Assembly (NCBI GenBank): GCA_002482765.1
Contig: DLGP01000141.1
Coordinates: 9,444 to 48,807, forward strand
Direction: 5' to 3'
Origin: Alphaproteobacteria bacterium UBA7691
GTDB lineage: Bacteria; Pseudomonadota; Alphaproteobacteria; Ferrovibrionales; Ferrovibrionaceae
Length of the DNA: 39,364 nt
Shown: positions 1 to 7,673 of the stretch, piece by piece
Layout: the number at the start of each line of letters is the position of its first letter
How positions within the stretch are numbered: position 1 is the stretch's first letter
Translations under genes and position numbers: made by a program
The notes under the pieces: model-generated
Databases searched by the model: none
What the model saw: the letters and a program-made list of their open reading frames with translations, nothing else
Told to the model about the DNA's origin: nothing

Positions 1-993
1 AGCGGCTTCGGCCACCGCCTCGTCGCCGCGCTTCTTGGCCAGCAGGATGGCATTGTCGCGCCGGGTGATTTCGGTCGATAGGCTGGATTGCAGGTCGCTC
101 TGCTTCAACTGCTTGTCGCGCTCGATCTCCAACATGCGCACTTCACGCTCCTGGCCGATGCGGGCCAGTTCGGCGCGGCGGCGGCTTTCGGCGCCGAACT
201 CGGCCACCTGGGCTTCGCTTTCGGAACGCAGCCGTTCGATCTCGCGGCTTTGCAGGATTTTGGCTTCTTCCTGCTCACGCTCGATGATCAGCACCTGCTT
301 GATGGCATCAAGCTGGCTCTGCCGCACCGCCACATCGGCATCGGCTTCGATGGCGGCGCGCTGCTTCTTGTTGGCGGCCACCACTTCGGCCAGGCGGCGC
401 AAACCCACGGCGTTGAAGGCATTGTTATCGTCGATGGAGGCAAAGGGTGTCTGGTCAAAGCGGCGCAAGGCCACGGATTCCAGGCTCAGGCCGTTCTGCG
501 CCAGGCTTTCGGCCACCAGCGCCTTCACTTCGCGCACATAGCTGCCGCGATTTTCATGCAGGTGATCCATGGTTTCGCGTGCCGCCACGCTCTGCATCGC
601 GTCAATCAGGCGGCCTTCGATCAGATCGGCCAAATCCTGCGGCCGGAATGCCTTGCTGCCCAAAGCCTGGGCGGCGGTGGCGACGCCATCGGCGGTGGGT
701 GTCACCCGCACGGTCAGTTCCACTTCGATATCAACCCGCAGGCGGTCGCCGGTGATCAGCGCCTTGGGGCCGTTGCGCGCCACTTCGATGCGCGTGGTCT
801 TCATATTGACTTCGGAAACCTGATGCAGGAAAGGCAGCGCCAGGCAGCCACCATCCATCACCACGCGCTGGCCGCCGGCACCGGTGCGGATCAGGGCGGT
901 GTCGCGGGTTGCCTTGCGGTAGAATCGGTTGAGGAACAGAATCACCACGGCCAGCACCACCACCGCGACGATCAGATAGACGATCCAGGCCAC
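1..993 (-). CDS. Flotillin-like SPFH-domain membrane protein (3' part missing)
   Basis: This is a membrane-scaffold protein of the flotillin/YqiK group; the family organises membrane microdomains. The 331 visible codons run off the left edge, so the C-terminus is missing. A GTG start at 993 is chosen because GGGGGAG lies just upstream and the first residues give one membrane helix (IVYLIVAVVVLAVVILFLN). An SPFH/band-7 region follows, up to about residue 190 (for example VMDGGCLALPFLHQVSEVN). A long charged segment rich in Glu, Arg, Ala and Gln then continues to the edge and looks like the flotillin coiled coil. No partner NfeD-type gene is visible in the window. Family assignment is firm; the cellular role is inferred from the family only. 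Confidence 0.88.
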   Translation of the reverse strand, partial: MAWIVYLIVAVVVLAVVILFLNRFYRKATRDTALIRTGAGGQRVVMDGGCLALPFLHQVSEVNMKTTRIEVARNGPKALITGDRLRVDIEVELTVRVTPTADGVATAAQALGSKAFRPQDLADLIEGRLIDAMQSVAARETMDHLHENRGSYVREVKALVAESLAQNGLSLESVALRRFDQTPFASIDDNNAFNAVGLRRLAEVVAANKKQRAAIEADADVAVRQSQLDAIKQVLIIEREQEEAKILQSREIERLRSESEAQVAEFGAESRRRAELARIGQEREVRMLEIERDKQLKQSDLQSSLSTEITRRDNAILLAKKRGDEAVAEAA

Positions 994-1126
994 GCCGATT
1001 TCTCCCCCATCAATATCCGGCAGGCGAAATGCCAGTGCCAGACATGGCCGCCCGCGTCAGCGAACGGTTCCGATGAAAATACTTAACCAGGAAACTATTT
1101 CCGGCGCAATGAAAATTTCGGCTGGA

Positions 1127-2299
1127 TCAGGTCCAGTGCGAGGCAGCGGCCTGGCGCGGCAGCGACAGGGCCTGCGGCAGCACACGGAATTCGATGCCAT
1201 CGGCTTCCGCCAGATAGATCGGGTTCAGCTTGCAGCCATTGTTGAGATAGACCGCGCCGCGCGCGCCCGGGATGCGCAATGGCCTGTCCATGCCGCTGCT
1301 ACTGGCGGCATTGAGGAAGGCAAAGCCCTCATATACCGATTGGCCGAGTGCGCTCGGCACCGGGGCGCGGTCGCCGAAACGGCCGCGATACCGCTCGATG
1401 AAGGCATGATTGGCATCGGTATCGAGCGAGGTGAAATAGCCCGAAGCGGCATAGAGATTGAGCGAATTCTCGGCGCCGATGCCGAGCAGGGTATTCTCGT
1501 CGATGCACATCGACAGCCGGATCATACGGCGATGCAGGCCACGATCCCCAAAGGCGCGGTTGAAGGCGATGGCATCCTGGCCAACCAGCGACAGCAGCAC
1601 GGCATCAACATCCAAGGCCGCCAGGGCTTCCAGGCAATGATCAAAATCCTCGGTGCCGAGCGGCAGATAGGCCTCGCCGGCTACGCTGCCGCCGAATTCA
1701 GCGATGAAGCGCCGCGCCTGGGCATGGCTGGCGCGCGGCCAGACATAATCATTGCCCACCAGCGCCCAGCGTTTGGCGCCGCGCTGTGTTGCCGCCCAGG
1801 CCAGGGCGGGGCGTAGCTGATCCTCCGGTGTTTCGCCGATGGCATAAACCCCTTGCCGCGCTTCGCCGCCTTCATAAAGCGGCGTATAGATATAGGGTGC
1901 GCGGCCGGAAACCCGTGGCGCCAGGGCATTGCGCACGGCGCTGATATGCATGCCCAGCACCACATCAATCGCCTCGTCATCCAACAGCCGTTCGGCCGCA
2001 TCCGCCACTGCCATGGGCGCAGCACCGGCATCCACGGTGACCAGTTGCACTTCGCGGCCCTTGAGGCCGCCGGCGCGATTGATTTCCTCGGCCGCCAATT
2101 CGGCACAGGCCATGCAGCTTGGCCCCCATACGGCGGCAGCACTGCTCAGCGGCACAAACAGGCCCACCCGGTAGGGATGGTGGCTGCTGCCCGGTGCGGT
2201 GTGGTTGGCGCCATGGCGGCGACCGGACGGCGCCGGAAATGCCATTCCAGCGGCCAGTCGCTCAACCCCCGTTATCTGCGCCTGTAACATGCCCGCCAT
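1127..2299 (-). CDS. AmiC/urea-type periplasmic-binding-fold protein
   Basis: A protein of about 390 residues with the type I periplasmic-binding fold used by branched amide, urea and short-amide binding proteins (Peripla_BP_5/AmiC-like). Recognisable stretches are YRVGLFVPLSSAAAVWGPS near the N-terminus, AAEEINRAGGLKGREV, and GNDYVWPRASHAQARRFI in the centre. The start is uncertain: ATG 2299, ATG 2290, ATG 2245 and GTG 2314 are all possible, and none has a good ribosome site. None of them gives a convincing signal peptide, and no ABC permease or ATPase lies nearby. It may therefore be a cytoplasmic ligand sensor like AmiC rather than a transport protein. It is divergent from the MarR gene, with about 100 bp between them. 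Confidence 0.75.
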   Translation of the reverse strand: MAGMLQAQITGVERLAAGMAFPAPSGRRHGANHTAPGSSHHPYRVGLFVPLSSAAAVWGPSCMACAELAAEEINRAGGLKGREVQLVTVDAGAAPMAVADAAERLLDDEAIDVVLGMHISAVRNALAPRVSGRAPYIYTPLYEGGEARQGVYAIGETPEDQLRPALAWAATQRGAKRWALVGNDYVWPRASHAQARRFIAEFGGSVAGEAYLPLGTEDFDHCLEALAALDVDAVLLSLVGQDAIAFNRAFGDRGLHRRMIRLSMCIDENTLLGIGAENSLNLYAASGYFTSLDTDANHAFIERYRGRFGDRAPVPSALGQSVYEGFAFLNAASSSGMDRPLRIPGARGAVYLNNGCKLNPIYLAEADGIEFRVLPQALSLPRQAAASHWT

Positions 2300-2348
2300 T
2301 AAAACGCCGAGCACACGGCAATGTCACGCGGGAATCACAGAAACTGTC

Positions 2349-2378
2349 TTGTCGCTGCGGCAAAACTGGTGCTATAGC
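2349..2378 (+). promoter_or_regulatory. Candidate sigma-70 promoter of the MarR gene
   Basis: TTGTCG at 2349-2354 and TATAGC at 2373-2378 are separated by 18 bp and lie about 20 bp before the MarR start codon. Sequence match only; the spacing is acceptable. The same short gap must also hold the divergent promoter of the binding-protein gene, for which no clear motif is seen. Confidence 0.35.
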
Positions 2379-2398
2379 CAATCCGGAACAGGATTAGC

Positions 2399-2827
2399 AT
2401 GAATACTGACCTCTCATTGCTGTTAAAGCGGGCAGAACGCCTTATAGACGCGCAGCTTGCCGCTGCCCTGCGTGATGAGAATCTGTCGGCCGAGGAATGG
2501 CGCGTGCTGGATATCCTCAGCGATGGCCAGGGTCGGGTGATGAGCGATCTGGCTGCCGAGGCAGTGTTCAACCTGCCGGCCTTGTCAAAACTGGTTGACC
2601 GGCTGGTTTCCCGTGCGCTGCTGTTTCGCGCCCCGGATCAGAGCGACCGCCGCAAGGTGTTGGTGTTTGTCTCCGACCATGGCTTGAGCGTCTACCAGCG
2701 GCTACAGCCGGATATCCAGGCCAGCGGCGAGGCCTTGCTGGCCAATGTCAGCCATACCCGGGTGCAGCAATTGAAGAAGCTGCTCAACAGCTTCATCAGC
2801 GATGCCAGCCCGGGCGAGCCGGCCTGA
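2399..2827 (+). CDS. MarR-family transcriptional regulator
   Basis: A 142-residue winged-helix regulator of usual MarR length. The helix-turn-helix part is at about residues 30-75 (SAEEWRVLDILSDGQGRVMSDLAAEA, then NLPALSKLVDRLVSRALLFR). The wing shows the typical DQSDRRKVLVFVSDHG motif, and flanking helices form the dimer interface. The ATG at 2399 follows AGGA at 2390-2393. The ligand cannot be read from the sequence. Its divergent neighbour is the AmiC-like binding protein, a natural candidate target, and the TauD-like gene converges on it from the other side with 13 bp between the stops. Confidence 0.9.
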   Translation: MNTDLSLLLKRAERLIDAQLAAALRDENLSAEEWRVLDILSDGQGRVMSDLAAEAVFNLPALSKLVDRLVSRALLFRAPDQSDRRKVLVFVSDHGLSVYQRLQPDIQASGEALLANVSHTRVQQLKKLLNSFISDASPGEPA

Positions 2828-2840
2828 TCCCACACTTCGC

Positions 2841-3533
2841 CTAAGCATAGGCGGCGTAACGCTCCCAGCTGCTGTAAAGCCGCCGCAATCCGATGCGGCA
2901 CAGCAGGTGGTCTGCGGTCGCATCGGCTATTTCACGATGCTGCATCACGCTGACATTGTTCCATAGCACCAGATCGCCCGGGCGCCAGATATGGTGCAGC
3001 GTGAATTGCGGCTGCGTCGCATGCTGCCATAACTGGTTCAGCAAAGCCTGGGCGGCGCGATCATCCAGGCCGTCCAGCTTGGTATTGCTGCGGTTGCCCA
3101 GCAGCAATGTTGGCCGGCCGCTCAGCGGATCACTGGTAACCAGCGGCTGCCAATTGTCCGGCCCGCCATCATGCAGCAAGCGCAACCGGGCAATTTTGCG
3201 CCTGGTTTCATGCGGCAGGGTTTCGTAGGCAGCTTGCAGGTTAAGAAACCGGATGTCGCGGCCATCTGGCGGCGCTTCACGCGCATACAGCAGGCAGGCC
3301 ACAGGTGGTTTAGTATCCGGCGCCGCATCAAGCTGGCCCAGGCGGCGGCTGAAGCTGAGTAATTCGCCATCGCTGAGTGGCTGGTTGCGGAAGACCAGAA
3401 CCGGCTGCTGATGCCATTGATCCAGCAGGCCGGCCAGCGCCACATCGCCAAGCCGCTGCCGCAGGTCCAGGCCCTGGATTTCTGTGCCTGGGAGGGCTGT
3501 AGCAGGCTCGGCATTGCGGATTGCGTGATACAT
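2841..3533 (-). CDS. TauD/TfdA-like protein lacking the HxD iron motif
   Basis: This belongs by sequence to the TauD/TfdA family of Fe(II)/2-oxoglutarate dioxygenases. The N-terminal family signature is present (ALPGTEIQGLDL, then PVLVFRNQPLSDGELLSFSRRLG), followed by LLYAREAPPDGRD and AAYETLP. The C-terminal block WRPGDLVLWNNVSVMQHRE supplies the distal His, and LLCRIGLR the expected Arg. Between SRRLGQLDAAPD and KPPVACLLYAREAP, where the family carries the WHxD iron-binding motif, about 30 residues are absent, so no HxD is visible. At about 230 residues it is also short for the family. ATG 3533 is chosen over an upstream TTG at 3563 because AGGA precedes it. The reading frame is intact. Catalysis by the usual mechanism is doubtful. 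Confidence 0.75.
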   Translation of the reverse strand: MYHAIRNAEPATALPGTEIQGLDLRQRLGDVALAGLLDQWHQQPVLVFRNQPLSDGELLSFSRRLGQLDAAPDTKPPVACLLYAREAPPDGRDIRFLNLQAAYETLPHETRRKIARLRLLHDGGPDNWQPLVTSDPLSGRPTLLLGNRSNTKLDGLDDRAAQALLNQLWQHATQPQFTLHHIWRPGDLVLWNNVSVMQHREIADATADHLLCRIGLRRLYSSWERYAAYA

Positions 3534-3563
3534 GCGGGCAGCATCCTGAGAGGCGAAGGACAA

Positions 3564-3703
3564 GGCCCAAATTTAACGACTGACGGCATAAATACTCGTG
3601 AGAAAATGTATATAAACAGACAAAACAAATTTTCATGTGTAATATTTGGATTGATCAAGCTAGCGAGAAAACTTCCTATCTCATTGATTCTAATATAAAA
3701 AAA
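3564..3703. other. AT-rich spacer between the TauD-like gene and phnF
   Basis: About 140 bp that is clearly richer in A and T than the surrounding DNA, with several runs of A and T (for example TATATAAAC near 3610 and TAATATAAAAAAAC near 3691-3704). It lies upstream of the TauD-like gene and downstream of phnF. It probably holds the promoter of the TauD-like gene, but no -10/-35 pair stands out. No gene is seen in it. Confidence 0.5.
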
Positions 3704-4426
3704 CTAGTCATGCTCGATGGTGAGCACCACATGATCGGCGGCAAAGCGGGCGCGTACAAATTCCACCGGCCGACCGCGTTCATCCACATTCACGGTTTCG
3801 CTTTGCAGCACGGGCCGGGTGCGCGGCAGGTCAAGCAGGCGTGCATCAGGGGCGGCAATCAGTTTGGCGGCCACCCGGGTGAAGCGGCGGCGATAATCCG
3901 GCACGCCGCCGGCTTTCAGCGCGCCGGTGATCGAGCCGTGGCGGCGAAACAGCTCGGGCATGGCAGGAAAACGATCCACCGGAAAATAATGGCTGCTGAC
4001 ACTGATCTTTTTGCCATCGGCGCGATTCAGCGTTTCCAATTGCCATAGGCCGCTGCCGGTGGGCAGGCCCAGCGCCCGCGCAATATCCGCTGGTGCGGCA
4101 ATCTGCATGGCCGAAACCAGTTCCCGTAAAGGCTGCTTCTGCTTGGTCAGCAGATTCTCAGTAAAGCGGGTGCGCGCGCCCAGGGCATAATCCAGCGCGC
4201 GCTCGGCCACAAACATGCCGCGGCCTTGTTCGATGCTCACCAGGCCGGTTTCGGCCAGCCGGTTCATCGCTTGGCGCACGGTATGGCGGTTAACGCCGAA
4301 TTGCTCGGAAAGCTGCTTCTCGGTGGGTAATTGCACACCCGGCGCATATTGGCCGCGCCGGATTGCCTGTTCCATCTCGCTGGCGATCTGTCGCCACACT
4401 GCCATGCCGCTGCCACGCTCAACCAT
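3704..4426 (-). CDS. phnF: PhnF, GntR/HutC-family regulator of the phn operon
   Basis: A 240-residue GntR regulator of the HutC subfamily. The N-terminal winged helix (about residues 8-75) contains LPTEKQLSEQFGVNRHTVRQ and then IEQGRGMFVAE. The C-terminal UTRA ligand-binding domain runs from about residue 95 to the end and closes with the typical PVEFVRARFAADHVVLTIE pattern. ATG 4426 is chosen because GGAGG lies at the right distance upstream; the frame stays open further upstream but only antisense to phnG and phnH. It is divergent from phnG across a 129-bp gap carrying TAGACAT half-sites. PhnF proteins are phn-operon repressors in other bacteria, and the context supports that role here. The inducer is not known from sequence. 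Confidence 0.92.
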   Translation of the reverse strand: MVERGSGMAVWRQIASEMEQAIRRGQYAPGVQLPTEKQLSEQFGVNRHTVRQAMNRLAETGLVSIEQGRGMFVAERALDYALGARTRFTENLLTKQKQPLRELVSAMQIAAPADIARALGLPTGSGLWQLETLNRADGKKISVSSHYFPVDRFPAMPELFRRHGSITGALKAGGVPDYRRRFTRVAAKLIAAPDARLLDLPRTRPVLQSETVNVDERGRPVEFVRARFAADHVVLTIEHD

Positions 4427-4452
4427 GTCCCTGCCTCCAGGAAATGTTGTTC

Positions 4453-4459
4453 CTGTCAT
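4453..4459 (+). promoter_or_regulatory. Possible single PhoB half-site
   Basis: CTGTCAT matches one half of the Pho box (consensus CTGTCATnnnnCTGTCAT). The second half, expected 11 bp further on, is poorly matched here. Phosphate-starvation control of phn genes is common, which is why it is recorded, but one half-site alone is weak evidence. Confidence 0.2.
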
Positions 4460-4505
4460 AAAAACTTCGCCGAAAGCTGGCTTGATAGGAGACCATGGAT
4501 CGGCG

Positions 4506-4538
4506 TAGACATGTAGATGTCTAGACAAATATAGACAT
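4506..4538 (+). promoter_or_regulatory. Probable PhnF operator overlapping the phnG promoter
   Basis: Three 7-bp half-sites alternate in direction: TAGACAT at 4506-4512, ATGTCTA at 4517-4523 and TAGACAT at 4532-4538. The central part contains the perfect 10-bp palindrome TGTCTAGACA (4518-4527), a form typical of HutC-type GntR operators. A plausible promoter is embedded in it: TAGACA (4506-4511) as -35 and TATAGA (4530-4535) as -10, with an 18-bp spacer. The outer half-sites thus lie on the -35 and -10. phnG begins at 4556 with AAGAGG at 4545-4550. Binding by PhnF is inferred from position and symmetry. Confidence 0.65.
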
Positions 4539-4555
4539 TTGCGCAAGAGGTCCGT

Positions 4556-5047
4556 ATGTCCGCCCTGCCACAACAAGACCAGCAGCAGCCCGCCGCTCAG
4601 GCTGGCCAGATTGCCCGGCAGCGCCGTTTGCGACTGCTGGCGCGGGCCGATACGGCAAAGCTGCAAAGTGTGCTGCAAGCCTGGCCGGGGCTGCCGGCCT
4701 ATCGCCGCCTGAAGCCGCCGGAAACCGGGCTGGCCATGCTGCGTGCCCGGGCCGGCGGGGTTGGCCAGCGCTTCAATCTGGGTGAGATGACGGTGAGCCG
4801 CTGCGTTGTGGTGCTGGAGAATGATGGCGCCATGGGGGTGGGGTATGTGCAGGGGCGCGATCAGCGCAAGGCCGAGATGGTGGCTTTGTGCGATGCGCTG
4901 GCACAGGACGCGGCCGGCGCCGAACGGCTGGAAGCGCTGCTGCTCTCGGGCTTGGAGGCCGAACTGGCCGCCAAGCAGCAGGCCTGGGCCAGTAAGGTGG
5001 CGGCCACCAAGGTGGATTTTTTCACGCTGGTGCGTGGTGAGGATTGA
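4556..5047 (+). CDS. phnG: PhnG, C-P lyase core complex subunit
   Basis: A 163-residue PhnG, normal for the family. With PhnH, PhnI and PhnJ it forms the C-P lyase core complex, and with PhnI it takes part in coupling the phosphonate to the ribose of ATP. The typical pattern LRLLARADTAKLQSVLQAWPGLPAYRRLKPPETGLAMLRARAGGVGQRFNLGEMTVSRCVV is seen in pieces over residues 25-85, including the conserved FNLGEMTVSRC and GVGYVQGRDQRKAE. AAGAGG lies 5 bp before the ATG. It is the first gene of a tight run phnGHIJKLM, the HD gene and phnN, which is surely one transcript. The gap to phnH is 1 bp. Confidence 0.95.
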   Translation: MSALPQQDQQQPAAQAGQIARQRRLRLLARADTAKLQSVLQAWPGLPAYRRLKPPETGLAMLRARAGGVGQRFNLGEMTVSRCVVVLENDGAMGVGYVQGRDQRKAEMVALCDALAQDAAGAERLEALLLSGLEAELAAKQQAWASKVAATKVDFFTLVRGED

Positions 5048-5048
5048 G

Positions 5049-5660
5049 ATGAGCAAGCTGTTGCGCCAAACCCCGCCCGCTGCCGGTTTTGATGATCCGG
5101 TGCAACAGAGCCAGCAGGCCTTTCGCGCGTTGCTGGAAGCCATGTCGCATCCCGGCCGAGTGGTGCCGATGCCGGTAAAGCCGGGCCATCCCGCCGGCCT
5201 GGCGCCAGTGCTGGCGGCGGCTTTGCTGGCGCTGTGCGATCTTGACACACCGGTATGGATCGGGCCGGGCTTCGATGCAGTCCTGGTATCAACCTGGCTG
5301 CGCTTTCATACCGGCGCGCCGCTGGTGCAGGAACCGGCGCAGGCGGCCATTGCATTGCTGCATGCCGATCAACTGCCGCCGCTGCATAGCTTTGACTGGG
5401 GCAGCGATGCGGCGCCGGAGCGTGGCGCCAGCCTGCTCATTCAGGTGGCGGATTTTGCCGGTGCGCCAATGCTGCAAGGGCGCGGTCCCGGGATCAGAAC
5501 CGCGATAACCGTGCCGAATTGCGGCCTGGGCCGTGACTTCTGGCAGCAGCGCGCCGCCATGGCGACGGCCTTTCCGCGTGGTGTTGATCTTTATTTGGGG
5601 TGCGACGGCGAGTTGATCGGCCTGCCGCGCTCAACATTACTTGGCGGGCAGGAGAATTGA
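5049..5660 (+). CDS. phnH: PhnH, C-P lyase core complex subunit
   Basis: A 203-residue PhnH, required in the core complex although it has no known catalytic residues. Family landmarks are the N-terminal QQAFRALLEAMSHPGRVVPM, the centre LALCDLDTPVWI, and the C-terminal RGVDLYLGCDGELIGLPRST. ATG 5049 is chosen because it directly follows the phnG stop and the protein then has the family length; the frame is open further upstream, inside phnG. It leads into phnI, whose ribosome site GGAGAA (5651-5656) lies within the last codons of phnH. Confidence 0.94.
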   Translation: MSKLLRQTPPAAGFDDPVQQSQQAFRALLEAMSHPGRVVPMPVKPGHPAGLAPVLAAALLALCDLDTPVWIGPGFDAVLVSTWLRFHTGAPLVQEPAQAAIALLHADQLPPLHSFDWGSDAAPERGASLLIQVADFAGAPMLQGRGPGIRTAITVPNCGLGRDFWQQRAAMATAFPRGVDLYLGCDGELIGLPRSTLLGGQEN

Positions 5661-5661
5661 C

Positions 5662-6768
5662 ATGTATGTGGCGGTGAAGGGCGGCGAAGCTGCCATCGAG
5701 AATGCCCACACATTGCTGGCTGAAGCCCGGCGCGGCGATCCGATGGTGCCGGAACTGAGCGTGGCGCAAATCCGCGAGCAGCAGAGCCTGGGCGTGGATC
5801 GTGTGATGACCGAAGGGTCGCTCTACGATCCAGACCTAGCGGCTTTGGCCTTGAAACAGGCGCGTGGCGATCAGGTGGAAGCCATCTTTCTCTTGCGCGC
5901 CTATCGCACCACATTGCCGCGTATCGGTGTGTCGCAGCCGATAAACACCAGCCGCATGCAGGTGGCGCGGCGGATTTCCTCCACCTTCAAAGACCTGCCC
6001 GGCGGCCAATTGCTCGGCCCGACCTTCGATTACACCCATCGCCTGCTGGATTTTGGCCTGATGGAAACCGAAGCGGCTCCTGTGCCGGCGGCAGAAGGTA
6101 AGGGTGTCTTGGCAGAAACCATGCCGCAGGTGGTTGATCTGCTGAATGCCGAGGGGTTGATCGAGCCGGAAATTGCCGATGCCGAGACGGCACCCGTGGG
6201 TGATCTGACGCGGGAGCCGCTGATGTTTCCTGCGGATCGTGCCTTAAGGCTACAGAATCTGGCGCGGGGTGATGAAGGTTATCTGCTGGCCTTGGGTTAT
6301 TCCACCCAGCGCGGCTATGCCAAGTCACATCCTTTTGTCGGCGAAATCCGCAGCGGTACTGTTGCGGTTGAGCTGGATATTCCCGAACTTGGCTTCACGG
6401 TTGATATCGGCGATATCACGCTGACCGAATGCCAGATGATCAACCAGTTCCGTGGTTCGCGGCTGGAACCGCCAAAATTCACCCGGGGGTATGGCCTGGC
6501 CTTTGGCTTTGCCGAACGCAAGGCGATGGCGATGGCGCTGGTGGATCGGGCGCTGCGCGCCGAGGAACTGGGCGAAGATATCACCGCGCCGGCGCAGGAT
6601 CAGGAATTTGTGCTGTCGCATGCCGATAATGTGGAAGCTTCAGGTTTTGTGCAGCATTTGAAACTGCCGCATCATGTCGATTTCCAGTCGGAATTGACCC
6701 TGATCCGCACCGTGCGCCGCGATATTACGCAAGCCGGCGACGGCGATTTTGCGGAGGCGGCACAATGA
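5662..6768 (+). CDS. phnI: PhnI, C-P lyase core complex subunit
   Basis: PhnI of 368 residues, normal for the family. It is the nucleosidase-type subunit that, with the other core proteins, replaces the adenine of ATP by the phosphonate to give a ribose 1-phosphonate 5-triphosphate. The N-terminus MYVAVKGGEAAIENAHTLL and the central ISSTFKDLPGGQLLGPTFDYTHRLLDFGLM are typical, as are YSTQRGYAKSHPFVGEIR and the stretch GYGLAFGFAERKAMAMALVDRAL. ATG 5662 is chosen for the GGAGAA 5 bp upstream. The 3' end overlaps the phnJ start by 4 bp (ATGA), which implies translational coupling. Confidence 0.95.
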   Translation: MYVAVKGGEAAIENAHTLLAEARRGDPMVPELSVAQIREQQSLGVDRVMTEGSLYDPDLAALALKQARGDQVEAIFLLRAYRTTLPRIGVSQPINTSRMQVARRISSTFKDLPGGQLLGPTFDYTHRLLDFGLMETEAAPVPAAEGKGVLAETMPQVVDLLNAEGLIEPEIADAETAPVGDLTREPLMFPADRALRLQNLARGDEGYLLALGYSTQRGYAKSHPFVGEIRSGTVAVELDIPELGFTVDIGDITLTECQMINQFRGSRLEPPKFTRGYGLAFGFAERKAMAMALVDRALRAEELGEDITAPAQDQEFVLSHADNVEASGFVQHLKLPHHVDFQSELTLIRTVRRDITQAGDGDFAEAAQ

Positions 6769-7673
6769 GCCAGCAGCAATATCAGACCGGCATGAGCGTG
6801 GCCGGCTATAACTTCGCCTTTCTGGATGAACAGACCAAGCGCATGCTGCGCCGTGCCATCCTCAAGGCGGTGGCGATCCCGGGCTATCAGGTGCCGTTTG
6901 GTAGCCGTGAGATGCCGCTGCCCTATGGCTGGGGCACAGGCGGCATGCAGGTGACGGCGGCGGTGATCGGCGCGGAGGATGTGCTGAAGGTGATCGACCA
7001 GGGCGCCGATGACACCACCAACGCCGTATCGATCCGCCGCTTCTTCGCCCGCATGACTGGCGTGGCCACCACCGAGCGCACACGAGAGGCCACGCTGATC
7101 CAGACCCGGCATCGTGTGCCGGAAACACCATTGGCCGAGGGCCAGATCCTGGTTTATCAGGTGCCGATCCCGGAGCCGTTGCGCTGGCTGGAACCACGCG
7201 AAAGCGAAACCCGCGTGATGCACGCCCTGTCGGAATATGGCGTGATGCATGTGAAGCTGTATGAGGATATCGCCCAGCATGGCCATATCGCCACCACCTA
7301 TGATTATCCGGTGCTGGTGAATGGGCGCTACCTGATGCGCTGCTCGCCGATTCCAAAATTTGATACGCCGAAACTGCATATGAATGCCGCCTTGCAGCTC
7401 TTCGGCGCCGGGCGCGAGAAACGTATCTATGCCGTGCCGCCTTACACGGAGGTGCAGCCGCTGGATTTTGCCGATCATCCATTCCGCATTGAGCATTGGC
7501 CGGAACCCTGTGCGCTATGTGGCGCCACCGACAGCTTCCTTGATGAAGTGATTCTCGACGACAAAGGCAGCCGCATGTTTGTCTGCTCCGACACCGATTA
7601 TTGCGGCGAGCGCCGCGCCGCTGGCCATCATGGCAGCCAATCGGCGCCTTTTGTCCAGGAGGCGGCACAATGA
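6765..7673 (+). CDS. phnJ: PhnJ, radical-SAM C-P lyase
   Basis: PhnJ is the radical S-adenosylmethionine enzyme that breaks the carbon-phosphorus bond of ribose 1-phosphonate 5-phosphate. It has 302 residues and a short N-terminal extension of about eight residues relative to the E. coli protein. The four-cysteine pattern CX2CX21CX5C is intact at C249, C252, C274 and C280. The glycine that carries the protein radical in the E. coli enzyme (Gly32, in AIPGYQVPF) corresponds to Gly40. Other near-invariant stretches are GYNFAFLDEQTKRM, DQGADDTTNAVSIR and LFGAGREKRIYAVPP. The gene overlaps both neighbours by 4 bp. All expected catalytic residues are present, so the enzyme should be active. Confidence 0.97.
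   Translation: MSQQQYQTGMSVAGYNFAFLDEQTKRMLRRAILKAVAIPGYQVPFGSREMPLPYGWGTGGMQVTAAVIGAEDVLKVIDQGADDTTNAVSIRRFFARMTGVATTERTREATLIQTRHRVPETPLAEGQILVYQVPIPEPLRWLEPRESETRVMHALSEYGVMHVKLYEDIAQHGHIATTYDYPVLVNGRYLMRCSPIPKFDTPKLHMNAALQLFGAGREKRIYAVPPYTEVQPLDFADHPFRIEHWPEPCALCGATDSFLDEVILDDKGSRMFVCSDTDYCGERRAAGHHGSQSAPFVQEAAQ

Noticed and set aside
88..1086. Long plus-strand open frame over the flotillin gene
   Set aside because: It is His/Gln/Gly-rich with no family likeness, while the minus strand reads a clear SPFH protein.
4427..5248. Upstream extension of the phnF reading frame to 5248 on the minus strand
   Set aside because: It is antisense to phnG and phnH, has low-complexity composition, and a good ribosome site with ATG exists at 4426.
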